A stretch of DNA of 64,000 nucleotides from Prionace glauca (Eukaryota > Chordata > Chondrichthyes > Carcharhiniformes > Carcharhinidae). Under the pieces are notes generated by a model, which saw nothing but the letters and a program-made list of their open reading frames with translations, did no database searches and was not told the DNA's origin. The translations under genes and the position numbers were made by a program. Of the stretch, positions 56,001 through 64,000 are shown in pieces. Location: assembly GCA_037974335.1 (NCBI GenBank), contig CM075744.1:2985154-3049153 (forward strand), given 5' to 3'. Position 1 is the first letter of the stretch, and the number at the start of each line of letters is the position of its first letter.

Positions 56001-59000
56001 ACTGCCCCCTCTCCTTATCTTGAGGCTGTGCCCTCTAGTCCTGCTATCCTTTCTAAGCGGGAAGAATCTCTCTACCTCTACCCTATCCATCCCCTTCATT
56101 ATCTTATATGTCTCTATAAGATCCCCACTCATCCTTCTAAACTCCAATGAGTACAGACCAAGTCTATTTAGTCTCTCTTCATAGTCCAAACCCCCTCATC
56201 TCCGGTATCAGCCTAGTGAACCTCCTCTTCACTCCCTCCAAAGCCAAAATATCCTTGCACAAGTGCAGCGACCAAAACTGCACACAGTACTCCAGCTGCG
56301 GCCTCACCAATGCCCTGTACAGTTGCAGCAAGACCTCCCTGCTTTTATATTCTATCCGCCTCGATATAAAGGCCAGCATCCCATTCGCCTTCTTGATCAC
56401 CTGCTGCACCTGCAGACTGGGTTTTTGCGACTCATGCACAAGGACTCCCAGGTCCCTCTGCACCGTAGCATGCTGCAGCTTTTCACCCTTTAAATACTAA
56501 TCCCTCCGACTATTACTTCTGCCAAAGTGGATAACCTCACACTTGCTAACATTGTACTCCATCTGCCAGTTCATAAGAACATAAGAAATAGGAGCAGGAG
56601 TAGGCCATCTAGCCCCTCGAGCCTGCCCCGCCATTCAATAAGATCATGGCTGATCTGTCGTGGCTCAGTTCCACATTCCGGCCCTCTCCCCATAACCCTT
56701 AATCCCCTCGCCTATCAAAAACCCATCAACCCGCGTCTTAAAAATATTTAGCGAGGCAGCCTCCACCACTTCAACGGGTAGAGAATTCCAGAGATTCACC
56801 ACCCTTTGAGTGAAGAAGTTCCTCCTCAACTCCATTCTAAACCGCCCCCCCTTTATCTTGAGGTTGTGCCCCCTAGTCCTACTATCCTTTCTGAGCAGGA
56901 AGAGCCTCTCCACCTCTATCCTATCCATCCCATTCATCATCTTATACTTCTCAATGAGATCTCCCTTCATTCTTCTAAACTCTAATGAGTACAAACCTAG
57001 TTTATTCAGCCTCTCCTCATAGCTCAACCCCCACAACTCCGGTAGCAGCCTAGTAAACCTCCTCTGCACTCCCTCCAAGGCCAAAATTTCCTTACGTAAG
57101 TGCGACGACCAAAACTGCACACACTACTCCAGCTGCGGCCTCACCAGTGCCCGATACAGCTGCAGCAAGACCTCCCTACTTTTATATTCAATCCCCCTCG
57201 CTATGAAGGCCAGCATACCATTCGCCTTCCTGACCACCTGCTGCACCTGCAGGCAGGGTTTTTGCGACTCATGCACAAGGACCCCGAGGTCCCTCTGCAC
57301 CGTCACCTGCTGCAGTTTTTCGCCATATAAGTAATAGTCCTTCCTACCATTATTCCTACCAAAGTGGACCACCTCACATTTGCCAACATTAAATTCCATT
57401 TGCCAGTTCCTGGCCCATTCGCCCAGCCTATCTAGATCCTTCTGCAGATTCTCCACACCCTCCGCACAATTTGCCATTCCACCAATCTTGGTGTCATCAG
57501 CAAATTTCGACACCATACACTCGGTTGCCTCCTCCAGATCATCTATATAAATGGTAAATAGCTGAGGCCCCAGCACCGACCCCTGGGACACTCCACTAGT
57601 CACCAACCGCCAATCCGAATAGCACCCATTGACCCCCACTCTCTGCCTCCTATTTGACAGCCAATCCTCTATCCACGCTAACACCGTACCCCCAATTCCA
57701 TGCCCCCTGACCTTCTGCAATAACCTCTTGTGAGGCACCTTGTCAAACGCCTTCTGAAAATCAAGGAAGACCACATCCACCGGCTCTCCTCTATCCACCG
57801 TCCGAGACGCATCCTCATTGAACTCCAATAAATTTGTCAGACACGACTTCCCCTTAACGAAACCGTGCTCTATCTGCTCTATCAAGCAATTCCCCTCAAG
57901 ATGCCTCGCTATTTCCTCCTTGATCACGGATTCTAAGGTCCTCACCCACTCACTTAGCCTATCCAGATCTCTCTGCAGACTTTCCACACCCTCTACACAA
58001 TTTGCTTTTCCATTCATCTTCATGGGAAGATGAATGCCAGTTCTGGTTGGGAAGATTTCCATGTTTCCAGCCAGAACTGGCAGCTTCTGAACTCAATTTG
58101 ATCAATCTAGCAGATGGGAAAATGTAAATGAGTTTTAGCAAATAGGATCTGATCATTAAATCCACAAGATTAATCACATTTCACTGGATTCTGTCATGAG
58201 ATTTAGAATACAAATTGAAGCACGTGTTTACTTTTTCCATTCCTGCTATTTTTCCCTCCCCTTGTCCCCTTGCTCCTGTAGGGGTTTGAAGCTTTGCTGG
58301 GGTAAACAGTGTCATGTTCAATGGTTTAAATCATCATCATTCACATACATAACTCTCAATATTCACCTATGATAGGTACATCAGATTAATGTCCAATTGG
58401 TAAAGTGAACAGCCAATAGGGGAGTTTCCACCTTAACAGAGACATGGCAAGGTCGGCCAATACCCTGCTGGCACTGTTGGGAGTAGAAAGGAGCTAAACC
58501 CTTTGACAATCCATTTTGGTCTGTACTGCTTACTTTAGACACTCAGTTAGACTCACTGGGTCATTACAGGTGACCAAGAAGCATGATTTTGATATACAGC
58601 ACAGAGAACAAAAAAAAGTAGTAAGTACCGGCAAATATTAGTGACAGTGTGTCCTGGTCACTTCCCTTTACATTACTGACAAAGCACTTGTATTGTCCAG
58701 CATCCTCTGCTCTCACTCCTTCCAGCTTCATTGAGGCATTCCCGTGTTTTAATTCCTCCAGGAATAAGCTGGTCCTCCCCGAAAAACGAGAGCTTTGGTG
58801 ACTCCGTTGCTCTTTTCCATAATAATAACTAAAAACAACTTCCTCGGTCTCGACTCGTTCCCAGTTGATGACCAATCCGTCCAGTGACGATTTATCCTGA
58901 ACTGTAAAGCTACATCTCAGCACTGTATACTGGCCGTAGATAGCAGTCACTGGTGTCTCTGAGGTATAAACCCTAAATTCAGCTGGGAAGGAAAATAAAT

Positions 59001-61107
59001 AAATTAGTAAGAGAATGGAGGAGATTTATTGCAAAGATCTGTTTAAGGACAGTTAATCTGAGCATATTTAACCTTGAACACATCAAAAAAACAATCTGCA
59101 AATTATTTCTCTGACTTCTCTCTTTTCTCCCCTTCCCCTGATGGGTTGATATTTCCACATACGTTGTCTCACCGACTCACTCAATGAACATTACAGGAAC
59201 TGAACTACTGAACTGGTCAAGGTCATTGCCCAGCATCAGGACAGAACCCAAAATCCATCTTTTTAAACCTACTGTAGTCAGTGAACACCAGGCTCCCTGT
59301 TCCCTTGCAGTCCAATTCAGTCTGGCCCCAGTTTAAAATTTGTTCAGCACAGACTATGCAACAAGTCTAGTATCTCCTTGTGTGCGTGCCTGGTGTCAAA
59401 GCAGGGTCTCTGCCACCCTGAGGGAGGACAGAAGGTTTGGAAATTGATGGGAATATTAAAATAAACATGGAATGCTGAGAGACGACAAGGAGCAGATAAA
59501 TAACTTCAACACATGTGACATCGAGGGTACCAAAAGCCCAAATATAAATCAATATAATAAATATTAGCTGAATAACCATGAATGTACTAACAGCATTGAA
59601 GGAAACAGTAATGATTGAAATGTCTGGTGCAGAGGGATAAGAACATAAGAAATCGGAGCAGGAGTCGGCCATCTAGCCCTTCGAGCCTGCCCCGCCATTC
59701 AATAAGATCATGGCTGATCTGAAGTGGATCAGTTCCACTTTCCCGCTTTCTCCTCATAACCCTTAATCCCCCTATCAGAAATCTATCTACCCGTGACTTA
59801 AATATATTCAGCGAGGTAGCCTCCACCATTTCAATGGTCTTAGCATTGGACTGGATAATTAGTTAAATACTGGTCTTTCAACTCTGGGATTAGGGATGAA
59901 TCCAATCCAAGTTGAGAATCATCAAGAATTGATACCACATGGAGAGTTTGAACAGTTTCCCTCCAGATCCCACTGGCCGTGAACATAGAATATAAAACTG
60001 CCCCTAAATTAGCAATCTCACTTCAAGTTTCAGAGCCTGAGTAAGATCATCGGAGGGAAAATGTTAGAAGTGCTCTAGACTGATTAGATTGAAAATAGAA
60101 AATAAAATAACAAGGTGCTGGAAAAGCTCAGCAAAAAAGTCTGACAACACCAGGTTTCAGTCCAACCGATTTATTTGATAGTAAACTCACTAGCTTTCGT
60201 GTTAGCCACTTCATCAGGCAAATGGAGAGTTCTGGCCTCAGAGCATATAAAGCACAGACAGTTTACAGATTACTGATTAGAGTGCAAATTTTTACACCTA
60301 ACCTGCTGTTCAAGTCTTAAAGTGGTTAACAATGTGTGTGACTTAAGTGACTTTAAGACTTAAAGTGACTTTAAGACTTGAACAGCAGGTTAGGTGTAAA
60401 GATTCACATTCTAATCATCAATCTGTAAACTGTGTGCTTTATATGCTCTGTCTGAGGCCAGAACTCTCCATTCACCTGAGGAAGGGGCTAACCCGAAAGC
60501 TAGTGAATTTACTATCAAATAAATCGGTTGGACCTGGTGTTGTCAGACTTTTTACTGTGTTTACCCCAGTCCAACACCGGCATACCCACATCAAAGCTCA
60601 GCAAGTCAGACAGCATCTACTTCCAGCTTGCGTATCTTTGGTCAGAGTTCTGATGAAAGATCAAGCGACCCAATACGTTGACTGTTTCATTCCACAAATT
60701 ATTCAGAAATTCAGGAACTGGGAGTTGAAATGTTCAGCTCCCCAACACAGGCCACTCTCCTCAAAACTTAACCACAGCATAAAATCAGTAAAAAGCACAG
60801 AAAACGCTGAACTCTTTTAGTAAACACACACCAGGCTGTTTGTTCTCAAAATAATTTGGTTCTTTTTCACCACTAGAAAAATATTTACAGGAACTACCCA
60901 CCAAAATTACCAGACATTACAAATAAAAATGTACTTGCTCTGGGCCCTATTGCTAATCTGGTGAAAAGGACAGTTTAAACTGTGTAGATTATTTACTAAA
61001 ATATGTCAGAGAACACTTTAATTGAAAGACTTACCACGAGTTGAACTGAATAAAGTCACCAGCAAAGCAGCAAATAGGTTTGTCAAAACACTTTGATCAC
61101 TTTTCAT
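49936..61107 (-). CDS. B7-family-like membrane protein, copy 2 (IgV-IgC-TM)
   Basis: Exons 61035-61107, 58629-58982, 50687-50971 and 49936-50096 (minus strand) join into 290 residues with the same phases and splice sites as copy 1. It differs from copy 1 at 17 residues: two in the signal peptide, two in IgV (A54D, T64N), six in the IgC-like domain and seven in the stalk and helix region. Phe163, Phe218 and Glu260 are unchanged. The IgC-IgV intron is about 7.7 kb because of a CR1 cluster; the same intron is about 1.1 kb in copy 1. Its function, as far as the family tells, is a surface ligand or receptor in lymphocyte co-signalling. No coding break is present. Confidence 0.9.
50320..50540. repeat. 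G-rich intronic tract
   Basis: Plus-strand purine-rich low-complexity sequence with many G runs of three or more, without a clear period. In copy 1 the matching intron holds the 33-bp minisatellite instead. It could form G-quadruplexes. Confidence 0.85.
50687..50971 (-). CDS. B7-like copy 2, exon 3 (IgC-like domain)
   Basis: 285 nt, phase 1 at both ends. Reads FYKEPDFFIQLTSSG then TVFKFESQGYPKASVSW and ends VSQTFGLSK. Contains no cysteine. Confidence 0.92.
51519..51768 (-). mobile_element. CR1 tail fragment (type B), antisense
   Basis: Starts with TTATGTTCTTA in antisense ('taagaacataaaaaatagga') directly after 'cccatgactctggga', where copy 1 continues uninterrupted. About 250 bp. Confidence 0.9.
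51769..55985 (+). mobile_element. Near full-length CR1 LINE, broken (tail type C)
   Basis: The 5' UTR (about 51769-52125) is followed by ORF1 from ATG 52126: MAVQAVSCMSCGMYVVREI, a CxxC finger, a coiled coil and VIGDSTVRG. It shifts frame near 52700 and again near 52930, where DGLHLNQRGTN gives an intact Asp-His block. ORF2: 53006-53947 is the endonuclease (FNARSIYNKVDEL, YRPP, GDFNFT, SDHN; the usual TETW is SKTW). 54062-55306 is the RT (PGPDGIYP, MDFSKAFDKVHH, SGVPQGSVLGP, SKFADDTKVGG). Pieces at 55388-55618 and 55606-55905 complete the C terminus. A TAG at 55304-55306 and several shifts disable it. The tail is GTTCTATGTTC. Confidence 0.92.
55986..56576 (-). mobile_element. CR1 LINE fragment, antisense (type B)
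   Basis: Minus ORFs 55986-56189 and 56179-56463 (QRDLGVLVHESQKPSLQVQQ, LVRPQLEYCVQFWSLHL). It begins exactly at the tail end of the type C CR1 without its own 3' tail, so the junction is a truncation or a nested insertion. Confidence 0.88.
56575..58055 (-). mobile_element. CR1 LINE 3' half, antisense (tail type B)
   Basis: Minus ORFs 57124-58062 (312 aa: QIEHGFVKGKSCLTNLLEF, VFLDFQKAFDKVPHKRLL, SGVSQGSVLGPQLF, SKFADDTKIGG) and 56665-57120 (to the C terminus). Only one stop, at about 57121, separates them. The upstream end joins another worn CR1 piece near 57940. Confidence 0.93.
58629..58982 (-). CDS. B7-like copy 2, exon 2 (IgV domain)
   Basis: 354 nt. Only two bases differ from copy 1 and both change the amino acid. 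The acceptor 'ttttccttcccag' is stronger than in copy 1; the donor is 'gtactt'. Confidence 0.94.
59637..59838 (-). mobile_element. CR1 tail fragment (type B), shared with copy 1
   Basis: Orthologous to 36709-36910 within the duplication. Confidence 0.9.
60135..60592. mobile_element. Foldback element, 458 bp, with target duplication; absent from copy 1
   Basis: Flanked by AAAGCTCAGCAA at 60123-60134 and 60593-60604. Copy 1 has this target once and uninterrupted at about 37195. Outer arms pair ('aagtctgacaacaccagg' with 'cctggtgttgtcagactt'), and so do inner ones around 60290-60400 ('acacctaacctgctgttcaa' with 'ttgaacagcaggttaggtgt'). The core CTGAGGA, a GGG/CCC hairpin and GAAA are at about 60476-60498. 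Confidence 0.88.
61035..61107 (-). CDS. B7-like copy 2, exon 1 (signal peptide)
   Basis: 73 nt from ATG to donor 'gtaagt'. It encodes MKSDQSVLTNLFAALLV, then TLFSSTR. Confidence 0.9.
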
Positions 61108-61194
61108 AATATTTAATCTGCAACAGATCAATTCATTCATCGGACGGGGGCACAGCCACCACCTCTAACTCCACTCAGCTCCACTTCTAACTCC

Positions 61195-61375
61195 ACTCAG
61201 CTCCACCTCTCTCAGCTCTGTTCACCTACCCAGTCTTGTGGGTCTAATATAATCTGTGTTACAAAACCGGGCGGTTCCGGAATGAGTCATTATATTGTCA
61301 TGGTGATTCATGTGTTTGTGTTTGTGTGTACTAGGAATTCCCCTTGGTGAATTCTTATCAAGAATGGGTGGAATG
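61195..61375 (-). promoter_or_regulatory. Putative promoter of B7-like copy 2
   Basis: TTCCGGAA (61275-61282) abuts TGAGTCA (61283-61289) about 170 bp upstream of the ATG, within a block shared by all three copies. Confidence 0.55.
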
Positions 61376-61826
61376 CAGTTTCCACTCCGCGGTTTATTTC
61401 TGGTTCTGTCCCAGTTTTGTTTTAAAGCGGGTGCGTCATTTTCAATGTAGATGCAGCCTCTGTGAAACATCGGACAGACTCCCAACAACATGACATAAAA
61501 TCACCACAGACAGAAAATAAAAACTAGGTAATTGACAGCAGCTAATATCTGTGCAGAGAGAAACAGAGTTAATGTGTCACATTGTGTACATACCAGCTAC
61601 AAGATGCATTGTAACAAGGCTCCTTAAACAGCAATCTCCAACCCCAGGACATCAGAAAGGGACCCAGGATGTGTTTAATATTTGTTACTGTTTACATTTG
61701 TGTTCCAGTTACCATGAGCACGTCGCTCCTTCTCCGAGTTTCTGTGAAACGTAATGACGATATATGTTAGCAATAGCGTAATGAATATTAACCCTTCACA
61801 AACCACAGCAACCAGAGAAACTGATC

Positions 61827-61957
61827 ACTGGATTTTAAATTTCAATTCAAATTTCACCATCTACTGCATTGTGATTCGTACCCTGGTCCTCAGGACATTA
61901 GCCTGGGTCTCTGGGTTACTGATCCAGTGACAATCCTACTGTGCCACTGCCTCCCCT
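61827..61957 (-). mobile_element. SINE family 2 fragment, antisense (shared)
   Basis: Same insertion as 40466-40602. Confidence 0.75.
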
Positions 61958-61959
61958 TG

Positions 61960-62175
61960 CTCCGGTTTCCTCCCACAGTCCAAAGATGTGCGGGTTAGGT
62001 TCATTGGCTATGCTAAAAATTGCCCCTTAGTGTCCTGGGATGTGTAGGTTAGAGGGATTACAGGTAAATGTGTAGGGATATGGGGATAGGGTCTGGGTGG
62101 GATTGTGTTCGGTGCAGACTCGATGGGCCGAAGGGCCTGTTTCTGCACTGTAGGGTTCTATGGTTCTATGGTTCT
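61960..62175 (+). mobile_element. SINE family 1, 3' half, present only in copy 2
   Basis: About 216 bp from 'ctccggtttcctcccacagt' to repeated GGTTCTATG. Copy 1 has the uninterrupted site 'ccccttgatgtcagg' at about 40600. No target duplication can be made out. Confidence 0.9.
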
Positions 62176-62807
62176 ATGTCAGGCCCGTCCCCCTGATGTT
62201 GGGGGGCAGTAACTCTCACTTCAGCTTTTTTTTTAAGGTCACTGACCATTTATCAGAATAAGGAGGAATTTGAGATCGAACAATATTTAACCAAGGGAGC
62301 ATTGGCCAATATTCACTGTAAATCCACCCAGTAAAAATGTATTTGGGGACCAGGATCTCAAACTATTGTTTACGAGGTGCAGTGACCAACCACCACCCCC
62401 CCCCCCCCCGCCCCAATAACGTGGACAATCTACAGTCACCTAGAAACCTAGAGGTGATTCTCCAAATCCAATGTGAAGAAAAGTGGCCCAACAACTACAA
62501 TGTGCCCAGTATTGTAATGCTAATCAGACAGAACAGCTTCGCTGGGCAGGACATGTCATTCTACTGCCAGACACCAGACCCACTGCTCTCTTCAGAACTT
62601 GGTCATGGTTTAGACGCCACCTGCCCTGCGCATGGCAGAGTTTTCAGGTCACGCACTGGGTGTAATCGCCATCTTAGAACCCATCAAACCAGAGTGAGTG
62701 CATATCATGCTCGATCCTGTGAGACTGCCAAAGGTGAATGGATAAACTGAATCTCAGAGTAACATAGAGCGCAATTCCTCACCTCCCACTCCTTGTAAGG
62801 ATGCTTC
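62176..62807. other. Distal part of the duplicated block
   Basis: Matches 40603-41208. It includes a C-run at 62395-62409 and the LINE zinc-finger fragment at 62520-62730. No gene. Confidence 0.6.
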
Positions 62808-62829
62808 CAAACATTTGAAGATTTCGATC

Positions 62830-63010
62830 ATTTCTACTTCATCCTCATTGATATAGACAGGGGCATGTTCTCCACTATGCTTCCTGAAGTTGGTGACTTA
62901 TTGTTTCAGATCCAACCCATTATGGTGGTGTCATCAGTAAACTTGAAAATCGAGTTGGAGTGGAATTTGGCCACACAGTCATAGGTGTAGAAGGAGGATA
63001 AGGGTGGGGA
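62830..63010 (-). mobile_element. Antisense LINE reverse-transcriptase fragment
   Basis: 'tggtggtgtcatcagtaaac' and 'tgaaaatcgagttggagtgg' match, in antisense, the FADDT region of a LINE common in fishes and sharks. Worn. Confidence 0.5.
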
Positions 63011-63020
63011 AAGAAGACAT

Positions 63021-63780
63021 GCATTGACAGAAATTGCACTGGTATGACACTATCCTACAACACACCAAGCAGTCATTCTGGAATAAAACTCTGCAGAACT
63101 CATTAATGAGGCCGACTGGGTAGCCCCTTGATTGGCAAAAGGCAACCTCCCCAAAACTGATTCCTCCTCCTCCCCATCTTTGAACCATTTGAGGTTAAAA
63201 TTCAGGCTTCCTGATTCTATTCTGTTGCCCATACCAAACATATTATGGTGTCACCACCGTATTATTAGGGTCAGCAGGCTTTGTAACAGTATCATGCTAT
63301 ACTTTCATGAAATTATATGGCTGATTTGTAATTCCTTCCCATTCTTGTAGTTAATTCTTTTCATGGCCTTGCTCCTTCCAACCTCTACAGTGATACCAAC
63401 CCCTCACCCCCAATTCTCTGAGCATCAGTAGCCAGTCTCCCAGGCTCCATGCTATGGAATTCCATCCCTAATCCAATCCTACTTTCAACTCCCATCCCCC
63501 TGTATGACCCTCCTTAAAACATAGAGCTTATCAAAGCTTTTGGTTAATGTTACCTTCTCTGACTCATGTCTATGTGCCTCTGCACCTACCTTTGTGACTC
63601 GCGTTGGAACGTTTATCCTTATTGAAGGCCTGATCTACTAGTTTGTTCTGGTTCCTGTTGTACCAGTTTGTGTTGTGGCTGCCCACTCGGCCTCATAATG
63701 AGATCTGCAGAGTTTTATTCCAGTGTGACTGCTTGGTGTGTTGTAGGATAGTGTCATACCAGTGCAATTTCTGTCAATGC
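63021..63780. repeat. 760-bp inverted-repeat structure, arms about 110 bp
   Basis: The arm 63021-63130 ('gcattgacagaaattgcact' onward) is mirrored at 63671-63780 with few mismatches. The interior (63131-63670) holds an L2-like fragment and no long ORF. It could be a non-autonomous DNA transposon or a local inverted duplication. Confidence 0.7.
63370..63560 (+). mobile_element. Worn L2-like LINE fragment
   Basis: 'ctccatgctatggaattcca' and 'gagcttatcaaagcttttgg' are of the repeat type also seen at 19060-19240. Confidence 0.45.
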
Positions 63781-64000
63781 TTTGGATGATCCATTTTAGC
63801 TGGCCTGAACAACAGGACAAAGGGGATGTTTACTGTTAATGATCCAATAGCTGTTCACAGTCCTATAGGAGTTGGGGCGGTTTAAAAATACCTGGGAAGG
63901 TTCAATGTTCAGTGTTGGGACTAATTATAAAGCACCATTGAGTTATTGCTTAATATAGATTTAATTTGGTTCTGGATAATTTTTGATATGATACATATCC
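63781..64000. other. Unassigned end of window
   Basis: No feature recognised. Confidence 0.4.

Larger units (their letters stand above)
49429..62807. repeat. Duplicated block, copy 2 (B7-like gene and flanks)
   Basis: Direct repeat of 31117-41208, larger because of CR1 insertions at 51519-58050, a foldback element at 60135-60592 and a SINE at 61960-62175. It ends at 'gtaaggatgcttc', 62807. Confidence 0.95.

Overview
This is vertebrate nuclear DNA, most likely from a shark or other elasmobranch. Host exons are short and separated by long introns. Most of the rest is CR1-clade LINE sequence and tRNA-headed SINEs whose 3' halves match the 3' UTR of one CR1 subfamily, an arrangement known from elasmobranchs (HE1-type SINEs with HER1-type CR1 LINEs). 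The species call is inference.

Three host loci are readable. (1) Positions 3837-10212, plus strand: the last four coding exons of archease (ZBTB8OS), the cofactor of the tRNA-splicing ligase complex, with a 3' UTR running to about 11290. (2) Positions 21637-21708, minus strand: an intact tRNA-Gln(CTG) gene with a Pol III terminator. It stands next to a GC-rich stretch and a 2.6 kb minisatellite of 23-nt and 14-nt units. (3) Positions 31.1-62.8 kb, minus strand: a tandem duplication of a B7-family-like membrane protein gene. Both copies have four exons (signal peptide, IgV, IgC, transmembrane plus tail) and each encodes 290 residues. Between them lies a third remnant, a lone signal-peptide exon whose splice donor is lost and which now reads in frame into the tail of a Tx1-like LINE. 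In both intact genes the IgC-like domain has phenylalanine at the two positions that normally form the disulfide, and the transmembrane helix carries a glutamate.

Mobile DNA by region. 0-13 kb: CR1 tails, SINEs of two families, an antisense Jockey/L2-like LINE and a recent palindromic insertion. 13.2-17.6 kb: a full-length CR1 with both ORFs open. 19.3-29.9 kb: CR1 fragments of several ages, partly nested. 41.5-48.6 kb: dispersed repeats, a diverged relative of the minisatellite, and CR1 copies including a second near-complete element. 51.5-58.1 kb: about 6.5 kb of CR1, including a third near-complete element, inserted in one intron of the second B7-like gene. 62.8-64 kb: old LINE pieces and a 760-bp element-like inverted repeat.

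Strongest leads: the cysteine-less IgC domain and charged membrane helix shared by two B7-like paralogs; the fused signal-peptide/LINE ORF; a promoter block with adjoining ETS-like and AP-1-like sites kept in three copies; a palindromic repeat family carrying a hammerhead-ribozyme-like core with compensating stem changes; a retroelement-like sequence built from two U2 snRNA 5' ends; and a CR1 with intact endonuclease and reverse transcriptase but an ORF1 esterase lacking its catalytic residues.
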